A DNA stretch of 64,000 nucleotides from Mycobacterium sp. Root135 (GTDB lineage Bacteria; Actinomycetota; Actinomycetes; Mycobacteriales; Mycobacteriaceae). This document shows positions 38,621 to 48,210 of the stretch, in pieces. Position 1 is the stretch's first letter; each line of letters starts with the position of its first letter. The notes beneath the pieces are model-generated. The model made no database searches. It saw nothing but the letters and a program-made list of their open reading frames with translations, and was not told where the DNA came from. A program made the position numbers and the translations under genes. The DNA is taken from contig NZ_LMEZ01000004.1 of NCBI RefSeq assembly GCF_001426545.1, positions 572,541-636,540 on the forward strand. Direction: 5' to 3'.

Positions 38621-41167
38621 TCAGCCCAAAATCAGGCCTTCGCCGTCCGCGGTGACGTTCACCGGCACCACGTCGCCGTCGTGCACCTCACCCGCCAGCA
38701 GTTGCTTGGCGAGCTGGTCGCCGATCGAGTGCTGAACCAGTCTGCGCAGTGGACGCGCCCCGTAGAGCGGGTCAAAGCCACGGTCCGCGAGCCACTGCTT
38801 GGCCGGCAGGGACACCTCGAGGGTCAGCCGACGCTGAGCCAGCCGCCGCTGCAGCTGCTCGAGCTGGATGTCGACGATGCGCACCAGCTCGTCGGGCTGC
38901 AACGAGTCGAAGATCAGCACGTCGTCGAGACGGTTGATGAACTCCGGCTTGAACGCGCGACGGACCGCGTCCATCACCTGCTCGTTGCTGCCGCCGGCAC
39001 CGAGGTTGGACGTCAGGATGAGGATGGTGTTGCGGAAGTCGACCGTGCGGCCCTGACCATCGGTCAGCCTGCCCTCGTCGAGCACGGCAAGCAGCACGTC
39101 GAAGACGTCCGGGTGGGCCTTCTCGACCTCGTCGAACAGCACCACGGTGTACGGGCGTCGCCGCACCGCCTCGGTCAGCTGACCGCCCTGTTCGTAGCCG
39201 ACATAGCCGGGAGGCGCACCGACGAGGCGGGCAGAGGAGTGCTTCTCGCCGTACTCGCTCATGTCGATGCGGACCATCGCCCGCTCGTCGTCGAACAGGA
39301 AGTCCGCCAACGCCTTGGCCAGCTCGGTCTTGCCGACACCGGTCGGGCCGAGGAACAGGAACGAACCCGTCGGCCGGTTGGGATCGGCGACGCCAGCCCT
39401 GGAACGACGGACCGCATCGGATACGGCCTGGACGGCCTTCTTCTGCCCGACGACGCGCTTGCCGAGCTCGTCCTCCATGCGAAGCAGCTTGGCGGTTTCG
39501 CCTTCGAGCAGGCGACCGGCGGGGATGCCGGTCCAGGCCGCGACGACGTCGGCGATGTCGTCGGGTCCGACCTCTTCCTTGAGCATGACGTTGGCCTGCG
39601 CCTGAGCCTGCGGGAGCGCAGCGTCGAGCTTCTTCTCGACCTCGGGGATGCGGCCGTACCGCAGCTCGGCGGCCTTGGCCAGGTCGCCGTCGCGTTCGGC
39701 GCGTTCGGACTCACCGCGCAGGTGATCCAACTGCTCCTTGAGGTCGCGGACGATGTCGATGGCGCCCTTCTCGTTCTGCCACCTCGTGGTCAGCTCCGAC
39801 AACTTCTCCTTGTGATCGGCCAGCTCGGCGCGCAGCTTGTCCAGTCGATCGACTGACGCCGCGTCGGTTTCCTTGGCCAGCGCCATCTCCTCGATCTCGA
39901 GGCGGCGCACCAGGCGTTCCACCTCGTCGATCTCGACGGGACGGGAGTCGATCTCCATCCGCAGCCGGGAACCGGCCTCGTCGACCAGGTCGATGGCCTT
40001 GTCGGGGAGGAAGCGGCTGGTGATGTAGCGGTCGGACAGCGTGGCCGCGGCGACCAGAGCGGAGTCGGTGATCCGCACACCGTGGTGCACCTCGTAGCGG
40101 TCCTTGAGTCCGCGCAGGATGCCAATGGTGTCGTCGACCGAGGGTTCGCCGACGAACACCTGTTGGAAGCGCCGCTCGAGGGCCGCGTCCTTCTCGATGT
40201 ACTTGCGGTACTCCTCGAGCGTGGTGGCGCCGACCATGCGGAGCTCGCCACGGGCCAGCATGGGCTTGATCATGTTGCCTGCGTCCATCGCGCCCTCACC
40301 GCTGGCACCGGCGCCGACGATGGTGTGCAACTCGTCGATGAACGTGATGACCTGGCCTGCCGAGTTCTTGATGTCGTCGAGCACAGCCTTGAGCCGCTCC
40401 TCGAACTCACCGCGGAACTTCGCGCCCGCGACCATCGAACCAAGGTCCAGGGAGACGACGGTCTTGTTGCGCAGGCTCTCCGGGACGTCGCCGGCGATGA
40501 TGCGCTGGGCGAGGCCTTCGACGATCGCAGTCTTGCCGACGCCGGGTTCGCCAATGAGCACCGGGTTGTTCTTGGTGCGGCGACTCAGCACCTGGACGAC
40601 GCGACGAATCTCGTTGTCGCGCCCGATGACTGGGTCGAGCTTGCCTTCGCGGGCGGCGGCGGTCAGGTCGGTGGAGTACTTCTCCAGCGCCTGGTAGGTG
40701 CCCTCGGGGTCGGGGCTGGTGACGCGGGCACTGCCACGCACCTTGGTGAACGCCTCACGTAGCGCCTGCGGAGATGCGCCTGCGCCGCTGAGGAGCTTGG
40801 CGACGTCGGAGTCGCCCGTGGCGAGACCGACGAGCAGGTGTTCGGTGGAGACGTATTCGTCGTCCATCTCACCGGCCAGTTGCTGCGCGGCGGTGACCGC
40901 CGAGAGCGACTCACGCGACAGGTTGGGCGTCGAATTGGCGCCGCTGGCCTTGGGCAGGCGTTCGACGAGGTTGGTGGCCCCGGTCCGAATGATCGCGGGA
41001 TCAACGCCGACGGCCTCGAGTAGGGGTGCTGCGATGCCGTCGCTCTGTGCGAGCAGCGCCGCCAGCAAGTGAGCGGGCCGAATCTCGGGGTTGCCTGCGG
41101 CGCTGGCCGCCTGCAGTGCCGAACTCAACGCCGCCTGGGTCTTCGTGGTCGGGTTGAACGAGTCCAC
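38621..41167 (-). CDS. clpB: ATP-dependent chaperone ClpB
   Basis: An 848 aa AAA+ disaggregase that works with DnaK/DnaJ/GrpE to recover aggregated proteins. An N-terminal Clp domain (residues 1-150) is followed by NBD1 with GEPGVGKT, a long coiled-coil middle domain (about residues 400-530), and NBD2 with GPTGVGKT. Walker B and arginine fingers look normal. GTG start preceded by GGAGGTG. The promoter region carries an HspR repeat and a SigH/SigE-like element. Confidence 0.97.
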   Translation of the reverse strand: MDSFNPTTKTQAALSSALQAASAAGNPEIRPAHLLAALLAQSDGIAAPLLEAVGVDPAIIRTGATNLVERLPKASGANSTPNLSRESLSAVTAAQQLAGEMDDEYVSTEHLLVGLATGDSDVAKLLSGAGASPQALREAFTKVRGSARVTSPDPEGTYQALEKYSTDLTAAAREGKLDPVIGRDNEIRRVVQVLSRRTKNNPVLIGEPGVGKTAIVEGLAQRIIAGDVPESLRNKTVVSLDLGSMVAGAKFRGEFEERLKAVLDDIKNSAGQVITFIDELHTIVGAGASGEGAMDAGNMIKPMLARGELRMVGATTLEEYRKYIEKDAALERRFQQVFVGEPSVDDTIGILRGLKDRYEVHHGVRITDSALVAAATLSDRYITSRFLPDKAIDLVDEAGSRLRMEIDSRPVEIDEVERLVRRLEIEEMALAKETDAASVDRLDKLRAELADHKEKLSELTTRWQNEKGAIDIVRDLKEQLDHLRGESERAERDGDLAKAAELRYGRIPEVEKKLDAALPQAQAQANVMLKEEVGPDDIADVVAAWTGIPAGRLLEGETAKLLRMEDELGKRVVGQKKAVQAVSDAVRRSRAGVADPNRPTGSFLFLGPTGVGKTELAKALADFLFDDERAMVRIDMSEYGEKHSSARLVGAPPGYVGYEQGGQLTEAVRRRPYTVVLFDEVEKAHPDVFDVLLAVLDEGRLTDGQGRTVDFRNTILILTSNLGAGGSNEQVMDAVRRAFKPEFINRLDDVLIFDSLQPDELVRIVDIQLEQLQRRLAQRRLTLEVSLPAKQWLADRGFDPLYGARPLRRLVQHSIGDQLAKQLLAGEVHDGDVVPVNVTADGEGLILG

Positions 41168-41211
41168 GACACCTCCATTTCTGTCAGGGAAAGATGTTTC
41201 TCGGGTAGTTC

Positions 41212-41244
41212 AACGCCGTCAAGGTTGAGTCTGTTCCACTCAAC
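41212..41244 (-). promoter_or_regulatory. clpB control region: HAIR site overlapping a SigH/SigE-like promoter
   Basis: GTTGAGT-N7-ACTCAAC (41224-41244) is a perfect dyad differing by one base per arm from the HspR HAIR consensus CTTGAGT-N7-ACTCAAG. Read toward clpB, GGAACA (41237-41232) is followed after 17 bases by GTT (41214-41212), the SigH/SigE pattern. The -35 lies inside the HAIR spacer, so HspR binding would block that polymerase. The clpB start is 45 bases further. Confidence 0.75.
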
Positions 41245-41249
41245 TCTAT

Positions 41250-43610
41250 CTAGTGTGCCGACGCGATCATTTCGCCGTCGACGCTCGCCAACGTCTCGAG
41301 CAACTCAGTCGCCGTGACCGGCCGGCTGAAGAGGTATCCCTGCGCCAAATCGCACCCGTAAGTCCTGAGCTGGTCGGCGATCTCCACCGTCTCGACACCC
41401 TCCGCGACGCACGTCACCCCTAGGTCGTGGGCGAGGTCGATCACCGCCCGCACGATCGAGGCGGCCCGGTCGTCCTCGACGATGGGCATGACGAACCGCT
41501 GGTCGAGCTTGACCTCGTCGACCGGCAACTCCCGCAGGTAGTACAAACCGCTGAACCCACTGCCGAAGTCGTCGATCGACACGCGGATGCCACTCTCGCG
41601 CAGTCGCTCCAGCACGTCGCGAGCGCGCTCCAGATCCTCGATGACCAGGTCCTCGGTGATCTCCAACGTCAGCTCGGTGGGTGCCATCCCGTGGTCGGCG
41701 AGTGCGGCCGTCAACTTCTCGGGAAGGTCGGCGTCGTCGAACGACGGGGCGAAGAGGTTGACCGCGACGGGGACCGTGCGGCCGGCCAAGCGCCACTGCG
41801 CCGCGTCCGCGAACACCAGGTCGAACACCAACTCGGTCATGGCCTCGGTCAAGTCGTGTCGCCGGACCAGGGGAAGGAACTCGTCTGGGGTCAACAGACC
41901 GTGCTCGGGGTGGTGCCACCGGACCAACGCCTCGACCCCCGTGCCCACCTGTCCGTCGGCCCGCAGGTCGACCTTCGGTTGGTACACCATCGACAGCTCG
42001 CCGCGCGCGATTGCCTGGCGCAGATCGCCGAGCAGCCCGAGTCGGGGCGCGTCGTCCTCGACCGCCAGACGGCTCATCGGTCCCGTATCCGACGCAAAGG
42101 TCGCCATCCCGGAGCCCCTGGTGCGTTTGGCCGCGTACATCGCCAGGTCGGACTGCTTGAGCAGCACGTCGGCCTGAAGGTCGCTGCGGGCCGGAGCGAC
42201 GGACAGCCCGACGCTGGGCCGGATGGGCAGCAGGTGGCCGTCGACGATGAAGGGTTCGTCGAACGCGTCGACGACGCGTTGCGCGACGACGTCGGGAGAC
42301 TCCCGCCCCTTCTCGATCAGGATCGCGAACTCGTCGCCACCGAGCCGGGCGACGGTGTCACCGCTGCGCACCGCGCCCACGATCCGCGCCGCGACCTCGG
42401 CCAGCAGCACGTCACCCGCGGCATGTCCGAGCCCGTCGTTCACCAGCTTGAAGTCGTCCAGGTCGAGTGTGACGACCGCGAGCACCCCGAACAGTTCGCG
42501 TCTATGGAGCTCCACGGCATGTTCGAGCCGGTCGGTGAACAGGGACCGATTGGCCAACCCCGTCAGCGGATCCCTCAGCGCCTGTTCGGCCACGGCGGCG
42601 AAGAGGCGCTGGTGCGAGCCCATCACCAGGAACTGCCGGAAGAGCACCGTGACCACCAGCACGACGGACACCGACAGCACGACGACCGATGCGGGTTTGG
42701 CGAGATCGACGACCACGACGACCCCCGCGATCGTCAGCGGTACGTACGGCAACCACAGGATGTCGTTGACCGGGAGGGGTCTGGCGCGTTGCGGGCGACA
42801 GCCGGCCAGTGCGGCCATCCCGACCACCACCAGCGAGGTTGCCCAGCCAAGGTCGAGTAGGTCTCCCCTGCTGCGGCCACTGTTGGCGACCAGGTGATAC
42901 AGCACGTCGTTCGAGATGGACATCAGCACGATGCCCACCGTCAACAACGCCACCGACATCCGAGCGGCGCCCTTCGCCCGAATGACGACCAAAACTCCGA
43001 TGGTGATGGCGACGAGGTCGAGGATCGGATAGGCCAACCTGACCCCCAGCATCACCGGATCGATGCGGCCGGCGTCGAACAGCGCGCGCAGGACGACGAT
43101 CCAGGCGATCAGGAACAGCGACCCCAAGACGACGAGCCCGTCGGAGACCAATCGCATGGTCGACGGTCCGGCAGGCCCGGCGGGCAGCAGCAGCAGCGCC
43201 ACGCACGTCACGATCGGGAAGACGACGAAACCGGCGTCGAACACCGAGGCGAAGGTCACCGCGACGACGCCCAAAGGCGAATGCACGTCAGAGCCGGCGA
43301 TGGCGGCCATCCACGCGGCCGCGCCGACACCCACCAATATCCAGGCCGCCCGCGCCCGTCCCCGGTTCGCCACGGCCGCGATACAGGCGCACACCAGCGC
43401 GAACACGCCGAAGACGACGAACGCCACATGGCTCACGACGCGCTCCACTTCTGGGCCGCACGCCTCCCCCAGGAACCGATGACAGCTGAGCCAGACCGCG
43501 AAGACGACCCACAGCAGAACACCGACCAGTGCGGCGCGCCGCGGGGCTAGCAAAGTCACTCGCCGCCCTCTCAGCCGATTCGACGCAGTTCGAGCATGGT
43601 CAATCCACAT
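41250..43610 (-). CDS. Membrane-bound GGDEF-EAL cyclic-di-GMP enzyme
   Basis: A 786 aa protein with a membrane sensor part of about nine hydrophobic segments in residues 25-310. A diguanylate cyclase domain carries an intact GGDEF at residues 424-428, and a phosphodiesterase domain has EAL at residues 560-562 (GVEALVRWHHP). Other EAL ligands such as DDFGSGFSG and KLDQ-like VKLDQRF are present. It may both make and break c-di-GMP, with the membrane part as the switch. The start overlaps the following minus-strand ABM gene's stop by 11 bases. Confidence 0.92.
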   Translation of the reverse strand: MWIDHARTASNRLRGRRVTLLAPRRAALVGVLLWVVFAVWLSCHRFLGEACGPEVERVVSHVAFVVFGVFALVCACIAAVANRGRARAAWILVGVGAAAWMAAIAGSDVHSPLGVVAVTFASVFDAGFVVFPIVTCVALLLLPAGPAGPSTMRLVSDGLVVLGSLFLIAWIVVLRALFDAGRIDPVMLGVRLAYPILDLVAITIGVLVVIRAKGAARMSVALLTVGIVLMSISNDVLYHLVANSGRSRGDLLDLGWATSLVVVGMAALAGCRPQRARPLPVNDILWLPYVPLTIAGVVVVVDLAKPASVVVLSVSVVLVVTVLFRQFLVMGSHQRLFAAVAEQALRDPLTGLANRSLFTDRLEHAVELHRRELFGVLAVVTLDLDDFKLVNDGLGHAAGDVLLAEVAARIVGAVRSGDTVARLGGDEFAILIEKGRESPDVVAQRVVDAFDEPFIVDGHLLPIRPSVGLSVAPARSDLQADVLLKQSDLAMYAAKRTRGSGMATFASDTGPMSRLAVEDDAPRLGLLGDLRQAIARGELSMVYQPKVDLRADGQVGTGVEALVRWHHPEHGLLTPDEFLPLVRRHDLTEAMTELVFDLVFADAAQWRLAGRTVPVAVNLFAPSFDDADLPEKLTAALADHGMAPTELTLEITEDLVIEDLERARDVLERLRESGIRVSIDDFGSGFSGLYYLRELPVDEVKLDQRFVMPIVEDDRAASIVRAVIDLAHDLGVTCVAEGVETVEIADQLRTYGCDLAQGYLFSRPVTATELLETLASVDGEMIASAH

Positions 43611-44547
43611 AGTCCCAGAACTGCAGCCACTTTACCGACGCGAACACGGCCAACGTCACGACGTAGAGCGCGACGACGGTCGCGCCGCCGATCACGCTGA
43701 CCCTCCGACCGGCGCCGTCGACCGGATCCAGCCACCTACGGAACGGGCGCGTGACGGCGGGCATCAGCCACCACTGCAGGGCCGACACGCTGACGACCTG
43801 GCTGACCCACAGCGCCAACCAGGGCTCTGCACCGACCGCGTCGAGCATTGGGCCGAAGAACCTCGACAGCACCATCACGGTGGGATAGAGGACGAGGAGC
43901 ACCAACATCGCCGACTTCCAATTCGGCGTCATCACCGTCTTGCCGTTGCTGGTGCGCACGGTGGTGCCCAACGGGGTGGTGCTGGACATCGTCGAGAAGT
44001 CCTTCAGGAGCGTGGACCGCAACGACGGCAGGGCCTCCGCACGCTGGCGTGAGCCGAGCCACGCGGCGAGCAGCCTGTCGGTACGAAAACGGATGAGCGA
44101 CAACCACTCTCCGGGTGCCGACGTCGGCACCACCACGGTCCCCTCGTACCCGGGGAACCGAGCGCTCACGTCGACGAGCGCGGCCTGCGCGGACGTGAAC
44201 TCGTCGACCCGACCGGTGAGCACGCTGTGCCGGAAGACGCCGACCCCGGCGGGGGTCGGCTCGTCGTCGGCGATCACCAGATCCGATGACGCCCGGCGAA
44301 TTCCGACAACCGCGCCGTCGGCGAGGAGTGCGGCCCACGCCGGCCCGTCGAGCCATTCGCACAGCTGCTCCTCGTGGGCGAAGGTGACCGCCACTGCCAG
44401 CTCGAGGCGCTCGTCGACGTGCGCCGAGACGAACAATCCGACGAAGCCGTTTAGCCGGTCGCAACCAGCCCGCACCGCCGCCAGCCACCCGTCCAGTGCG
44501 GGGGCCTCGACCGGGCGGTGCAGCACGGTCACGGCGATCGCTGTCAC
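43600..44547 (-). CDS. Membrane protein with two ABM-like domains
   Basis: A 315 aa protein. The first 180 residues look like two antibiotic-biosynthesis-monooxygenase (ABM/dimeric ferredoxin-like) units, ending RFRTDRLLAAWLGSRQRAEAL. Three transmembrane segments follow, including the shared signature LYPTVMVLSRFFGP. It is a clear paralogue of the protein at 48207-49190, with the same domain order and a matching LYPTVVVL segment. GTG start preceded by AGGAGGT. It flanks the molybdenum hydroxylase genes on the opposite strand. Function unknown. Confidence 0.75.
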   Translation of the reverse strand: MTAIAVTVLHRPVEAPALDGWLAAVRAGCDRLNGFVGLFVSAHVDERLELAVAVTFAHEEQLCEWLDGPAWAALLADGAVVGIRRASSDLVIADDEPTPAGVGVFRHSVLTGRVDEFTSAQAALVDVSARFPGYEGTVVVPTSAPGEWLSLIRFRTDRLLAAWLGSRQRAEALPSLRSTLLKDFSTMSSTTPLGTTVRTSNGKTVMTPNWKSAMLVLLVLYPTVMVLSRFFGPMLDAVGAEPWLALWVSQVVSVSALQWWLMPAVTRPFRRWLDPVDGAGRRVSVIGGATVVALYVVTLAVFASVKWLQFWDYVD

Positions 44548-44632
44548 CGGGACCTCCTCGGGTGGCGTGGTTGCTGGGGGTTGAGTCGCCGCCCTGAACG
44601 TAGACCGCGAGGAAGGAACTCGCTCGAAGACC

Positions 44633-44650
44633 TACAGTCGAACAGTTCGA
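44633..44650 (+). promoter_or_regulatory. Candidate promoter and palindrome before the molybdenum hydroxylase genes
   Basis: TACAGT (44633-44638) fits a -10 element. It abuts TCGAACAGTTCGA (44638-44650), a perfect 13-base palindrome that would cover the start of transcription. The arms equal those of the mycobacterial LexA box, but the spacer is 1 base instead of 4, so LexA is unlikely. The GTG start of the FAD subunit is at 44669, with AGGGGGAA before it. Confidence 0.45.
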
Positions 44651-44668
44651 TCGACTAGGGGGAACTGC

Positions 44669-45496
44669 GTGGACATCAGCACGGTCACGGACGTCATCCG
44701 AAATCCGCCCGCCGTCCCTGGCCCGGTGTGGCGGCCCGGCGACGCATGGTTGGCCGGCGGCACCTGGCTCTTCTCCGACTCGCAACCCGATCTTCGACGC
44801 CTCATCGACCTCGCGCCACTGGGCTGGAACTCACTCGAGGTGACCGCCGACGGTCTCGACGTCGGCGCGATGTGCACCATCGGGGACCTCTACGCGCTCA
44901 CCGCGCCCGCGGAGTGGGCCGCCGCACCGCTGCTGCACACCAGCTGTGAAGCGTTCCTGGCGTCGTTCAAGGTCTGGAACTCCGCGACCGTCGGCGGCAA
45001 CATCTGCATGGCCCTTCCCGCGGGCCCGATGATCACGATGACGGTGGCGCTGGACGCGACCTACGAGCTGTGGTCGACGACGGGCTCCGAGCGGACCGTC
45101 GACGCGGTCGACTTCGTCACCGGCAACCATTCGACGGTCCTTCGACCCGGAGAATTGTTGCGCAGCATCCACATACCGGTGAGCGCGCTACACAAGCGCC
45201 ATGCCCACCGCCGCTTCACCCTCACCAAGATGGGCCGGTCGACGATCTTCATGGTGGGGACCCAAAGCCCGGGAACCGACGACCTGACACTGACACTGAC
45301 GGCGGGCACCACGCACCCGATCCGGCTGACGTTCGACACGATGCCGTCGGCCGACGCCGTGGCGGACGCAGTCGACGCGATCGGCGCCGACGTGTGGTTC
45401 GACGATCCCAACGGCAGCCCCGGTCACCGCAAGCACTTGGCGCGGCACTACGCCGAGGAAATCCGCACCGAACTCAGCACGGGAGCTCACCGATGA
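44669..45496 (+). CDS. FAD-binding subunit of molybdenum hydroxylase (CoxM/XdhB-like)
   Basis: A 275 aa flavoprotein subunit of the xanthine oxidase/CO dehydrogenase family. FAD-binding motifs are WLAGGTWL near residue 30 and NSATVGGNICMALPAGPM around residue 110. The subunit passes electrons from the [2Fe-2S] centres to an acceptor. The C-terminal part is shorter than in CoxM (about 288 aa). The stop overlaps the start of the large subunit gene (ATGA at 45493-45496), so the two are coupled. Confidence 0.88.
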   Translation: MDISTVTDVIRNPPAVPGPVWRPGDAWLAGGTWLFSDSQPDLRRLIDLAPLGWNSLEVTADGLDVGAMCTIGDLYALTAPAEWAAAPLLHTSCEAFLASFKVWNSATVGGNICMALPAGPMITMTVALDATYELWSTTGSERTVDAVDFVTGNHSTVLRPGELLRSIHIPVSALHKRHAHRRFTLTKMGRSTIFMVGTQSPGTDDLTLTLTAGTTHPIRLTFDTMPSADAVADAVDAIGADVWFDDPNGSPGHRKHLARHYAEEIRTELSTGAHR

Positions 45497-48210
45497 CCTA
45501 CACCGTGAACGGCGAGACCGTCGATGCCGAGCCCGACCCAGGCCAGTGCCTGAGGACCTTCGTCCGGTCACTCGGCGTGCACGGCGTCAAGAAGGGTTGC
45601 GACGCAGGCGATTGCGGTGCGTGCACCGTGTGGCTCGACGGCGCTCCGGTGCACAGCTGCATCACCCCTGCCTTCCGCGCAGACGGCCGAGAAGTCACCA
45701 CCATCGAGGGCCTCGGCACCCCTGGGAACCTGCACCCCATGCAGGAGCAGTTCCGCAAGGCACCCGGCTTCCAATGTGGATTCTGCACCGCGGGCATGAT
45801 CATGACCGCCGCGACGTTCACCGACGAGCAGAAGAAGGATCTCCCCCGCGCGCTGAAGGGAAACCTGTGCCGCTGCACGGGTTACCGCGCCATCGAGGAT
45901 GCGGTCAACGGCGTCACGGCCATCGAGGAGGCCAAGCCCGGACAGGCCGTCGGCACCAGCGTCGGCGCGCCCGCCGCCACCGGCGTCGTGACGGGGACTG
46001 TCGACTTCACCATGGACACCACCATGGAGGGCATGCTGCACCTCAAGGTGCTGCACTCCCCCCACGCGCACGCCAGGATCGTGTCGATCGACACGTCGGG
46101 CGCAATGGAAGTTCCTGGTGTGCAACGGGTTTACACGTGGGAGGACGTCCCGCGGAGGCGCTACAGCACCGCCATCCACACCGACCACCTCGTCGACCCC
46201 GACGACACGTACATGCTCGACAACGTCGTGCGCTTTGCCGGCCAGCGCGTGGTGGCCGTGCTCGCCGACTCCGTGCGGGCCGCAGAGGAGGGCTGCCGTC
46301 GGGTCGTGGTGCAGTACCAGGTGCTGCCCGCGGTGTTCGACCCCGAGGAGGCGATGCGCGACGGCGCCCCCCAACTGCACAGCTACGACGACCCGTTCGC
46401 CCATGACAAGGCACACAACGTGCTGCTCGAACTGCACGGCGAAATAGGCGAATTCGACGCGGGTTTGGCCGAGGCCGACGTAATCCACGAGGCCACCTAC
46501 TTCTCACCCCGGGTCCAGCACGCGCATCTGGAGACCCACGGTTCCATCGCGTGGATGGAGGACGGCCGACTCAACGTCCGCACGGCGTCGCAGTCCCCGT
46601 CGATCGCCAAGCTCAAGCTGGCTTACCTGTTCAACCTGCGGCCAGATCAGTTGCGGGTGTTCTGCACCCGCGTCGGCGGCGGCTTCGGCGGCAAGCAGGA
46701 ACTGATCTCGGAGGACCTGCCCGCCCTGGCGACACTCGACACCGGAAGGCCGGTGTCGTGGGAGTTCACCAGGGAGGAGGAGTTCACCACCGCGTCGCCC
46801 CGGCACCCGATGAAGGTCACGGTCACCCTCGGCGCCAAGGCCGACGGCACGCTGACCGCGTTCGGCTACCGCAACGTCTCCAACACCGGCGCCTACGGCA
46901 ACCACGGTGGCGAGACCCTGTTCGCGGCCGGCGCCGCGATCGCGCTATACCGTTGTCCCAACAAGAAGTTCGACGCCTGGTCGGTCTACACGAACACCGT
47001 TCCCAGTGGTGCGCTGCGCGGCTACGGCATGACGCAGCCCGGGTACGCCGTCGAGTGCGCCATCCACGAACTGGCGGTCAAGCTCGGCCTCGACCCTGCC
47101 GAACTCCGACGCCGCAACGTCGTCCGACCCGGTGACGCCCTGCTGGCACTGGCCGAGCACGCCGACGACGTGGAGTTCACCGAGGACGGCATCATCGAGT
47201 GCGTCGACCTGGTCGACGAGGCCCTGCGCCGTGACGACAGCGGGCGCGACCTCGGCGAGGACTGGCTCGTGGGGGCGGGTTCCGCGGCGTCCTTGCACGA
47301 GACCGCACCTCCGACCGAACACCTCTCCGACGCGTGGGCGACGCTGCGTGCCGACGGGACGTACGAAATCGCGGTCGGGACGGTGGAATTCGGTGAGGGC
47401 ACCTCGACGGTGCACGTGCAGATCGCCGCGACGAACCTGGGCACCACGCCGGATCGAATCCATCTCGTGCAGTCCGACACCGACAAGACGGGGTTCGACA
47501 CCGGCGCGTTCGCCAGCGCGGGGATGTTCGTCGCGGGCAACGCGGTGAACTACGCGTCGACGGCGCTGCGCAATCGCATCCTCGGCTTCGCCGCACGCCA
47601 CACCGGCGTCCCGCTGGCCGACTGCGCTCTGGACGACGACGCCGTGGTGTGCGGCGGCACCCGGGTCTCGTTGGCCGAGCTCCTGAAGGCCGCCTCGGCC
47701 CGCGGCATCCGTTTCACCGAGTCGCGCAAGGCATACGGGTCGCCCCGCAGCGTCACGTCCAACAGCCACGGCTTTCGGATCGCCGTGCATCGGGTCACCG
47801 GCGAGATCCGCATCCTCTACAGCGTGCACGCCACCGACGCAGGCGTGGTCATCAACCCGGCCCAGACGCGGGGGCAGGTCGACGGCGGCGTCGCGATGGG
47901 CATCGGCTTCGCGCTGACCGAGAACTTCGGCGTCGACGACGCGGGCGTGATGACCAACCCGAGCCTGCGCAACTACCGCATCCCGACCTACGCCGACGTG
48001 CCCCGCACGGAGCTGCTGTTCGTGGAATCCTCTGACTCCGTTGGCCCGATGAAGGCCAAGGGCATGGCGGAGTGTTGCATCAACCCCGTCGCGCCGGCGT
48101 TGGCCAACGCGCTGGAGGACGCGACCGGGGTGCGGTTCCGCGACCTCCCCCTGACCCCCGAACGAATCTACGACCGGCTGCCGTCGGCTCGCCCGATCCC
48201 CGTCGCGTGA
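45493..48210 (+). CDS. Fused [2Fe-2S]/molybdopterin subunit of a xanthine dehydrogenase/aldehyde oxidoreductase-type enzyme
   Basis: A 905 aa molybdenum hydroxylase in which the small iron-sulfur subunit (residues 1-150) is fused to the large molybdenum subunit. Cluster ligands are Cys36, 41, 44 and 56 (plant-type) and Cys95, 98, 126 and 128. The Mo part has GGGFGGKQELISED, ALRGYGMTQPGYAVE and the catalytic Glu860 in KGMAE. The Cys-containing AYRCSFR loop of true CO dehydrogenase is absent, so it is not form I CODH. The length is very close to that of Desulfovibrio aldehyde oxidoreductase. Substrate unknown; no XdhC/CoxD-type maturation gene is adjacent. Confidence 0.88.
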   Translation: MTYTVNGETVDAEPDPGQCLRTFVRSLGVHGVKKGCDAGDCGACTVWLDGAPVHSCITPAFRADGREVTTIEGLGTPGNLHPMQEQFRKAPGFQCGFCTAGMIMTAATFTDEQKKDLPRALKGNLCRCTGYRAIEDAVNGVTAIEEAKPGQAVGTSVGAPAATGVVTGTVDFTMDTTMEGMLHLKVLHSPHAHARIVSIDTSGAMEVPGVQRVYTWEDVPRRRYSTAIHTDHLVDPDDTYMLDNVVRFAGQRVVAVLADSVRAAEEGCRRVVVQYQVLPAVFDPEEAMRDGAPQLHSYDDPFAHDKAHNVLLELHGEIGEFDAGLAEADVIHEATYFSPRVQHAHLETHGSIAWMEDGRLNVRTASQSPSIAKLKLAYLFNLRPDQLRVFCTRVGGGFGGKQELISEDLPALATLDTGRPVSWEFTREEEFTTASPRHPMKVTVTLGAKADGTLTAFGYRNVSNTGAYGNHGGETLFAAGAAIALYRCPNKKFDAWSVYTNTVPSGALRGYGMTQPGYAVECAIHELAVKLGLDPAELRRRNVVRPGDALLALAEHADDVEFTEDGIIECVDLVDEALRRDDSGRDLGEDWLVGAGSAASLHETAPPTEHLSDAWATLRADGTYEIAVGTVEFGEGTSTVHVQIAATNLGTTPDRIHLVQSDTDKTGFDTGAFASAGMFVAGNAVNYASTALRNRILGFAARHTGVPLADCALDDDAVVCGGTRVSLAELLKAASARGIRFTESRKAYGSPRSVTSNSHGFRIAVHRVTGEIRILYSVHATDAGVVINPAQTRGQVDGGVAMGIGFALTENFGVDDAGVMTNPSLRNYRIPTYADVPRTELLFVESSDSVGPMKAKGMAECCINPVAPALANALEDATGVRFRDLPLTPERIYDRLPSARPIPVA

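Noticed and set aside
44638..44650. SOS (LexA) box before the molybdenum hydroxylase genes
   Set aside because: Spacer is 1 base rather than the 4 required, and no DNA-repair gene follows.
45493..48210. Form I carbon monoxide dehydrogenase large subunit
   Set aside because: The Cys-containing active-site loop AYRCSFR is missing; the loop reads ALRGYGMTQ, as in purine or aldehyde type enzymes.
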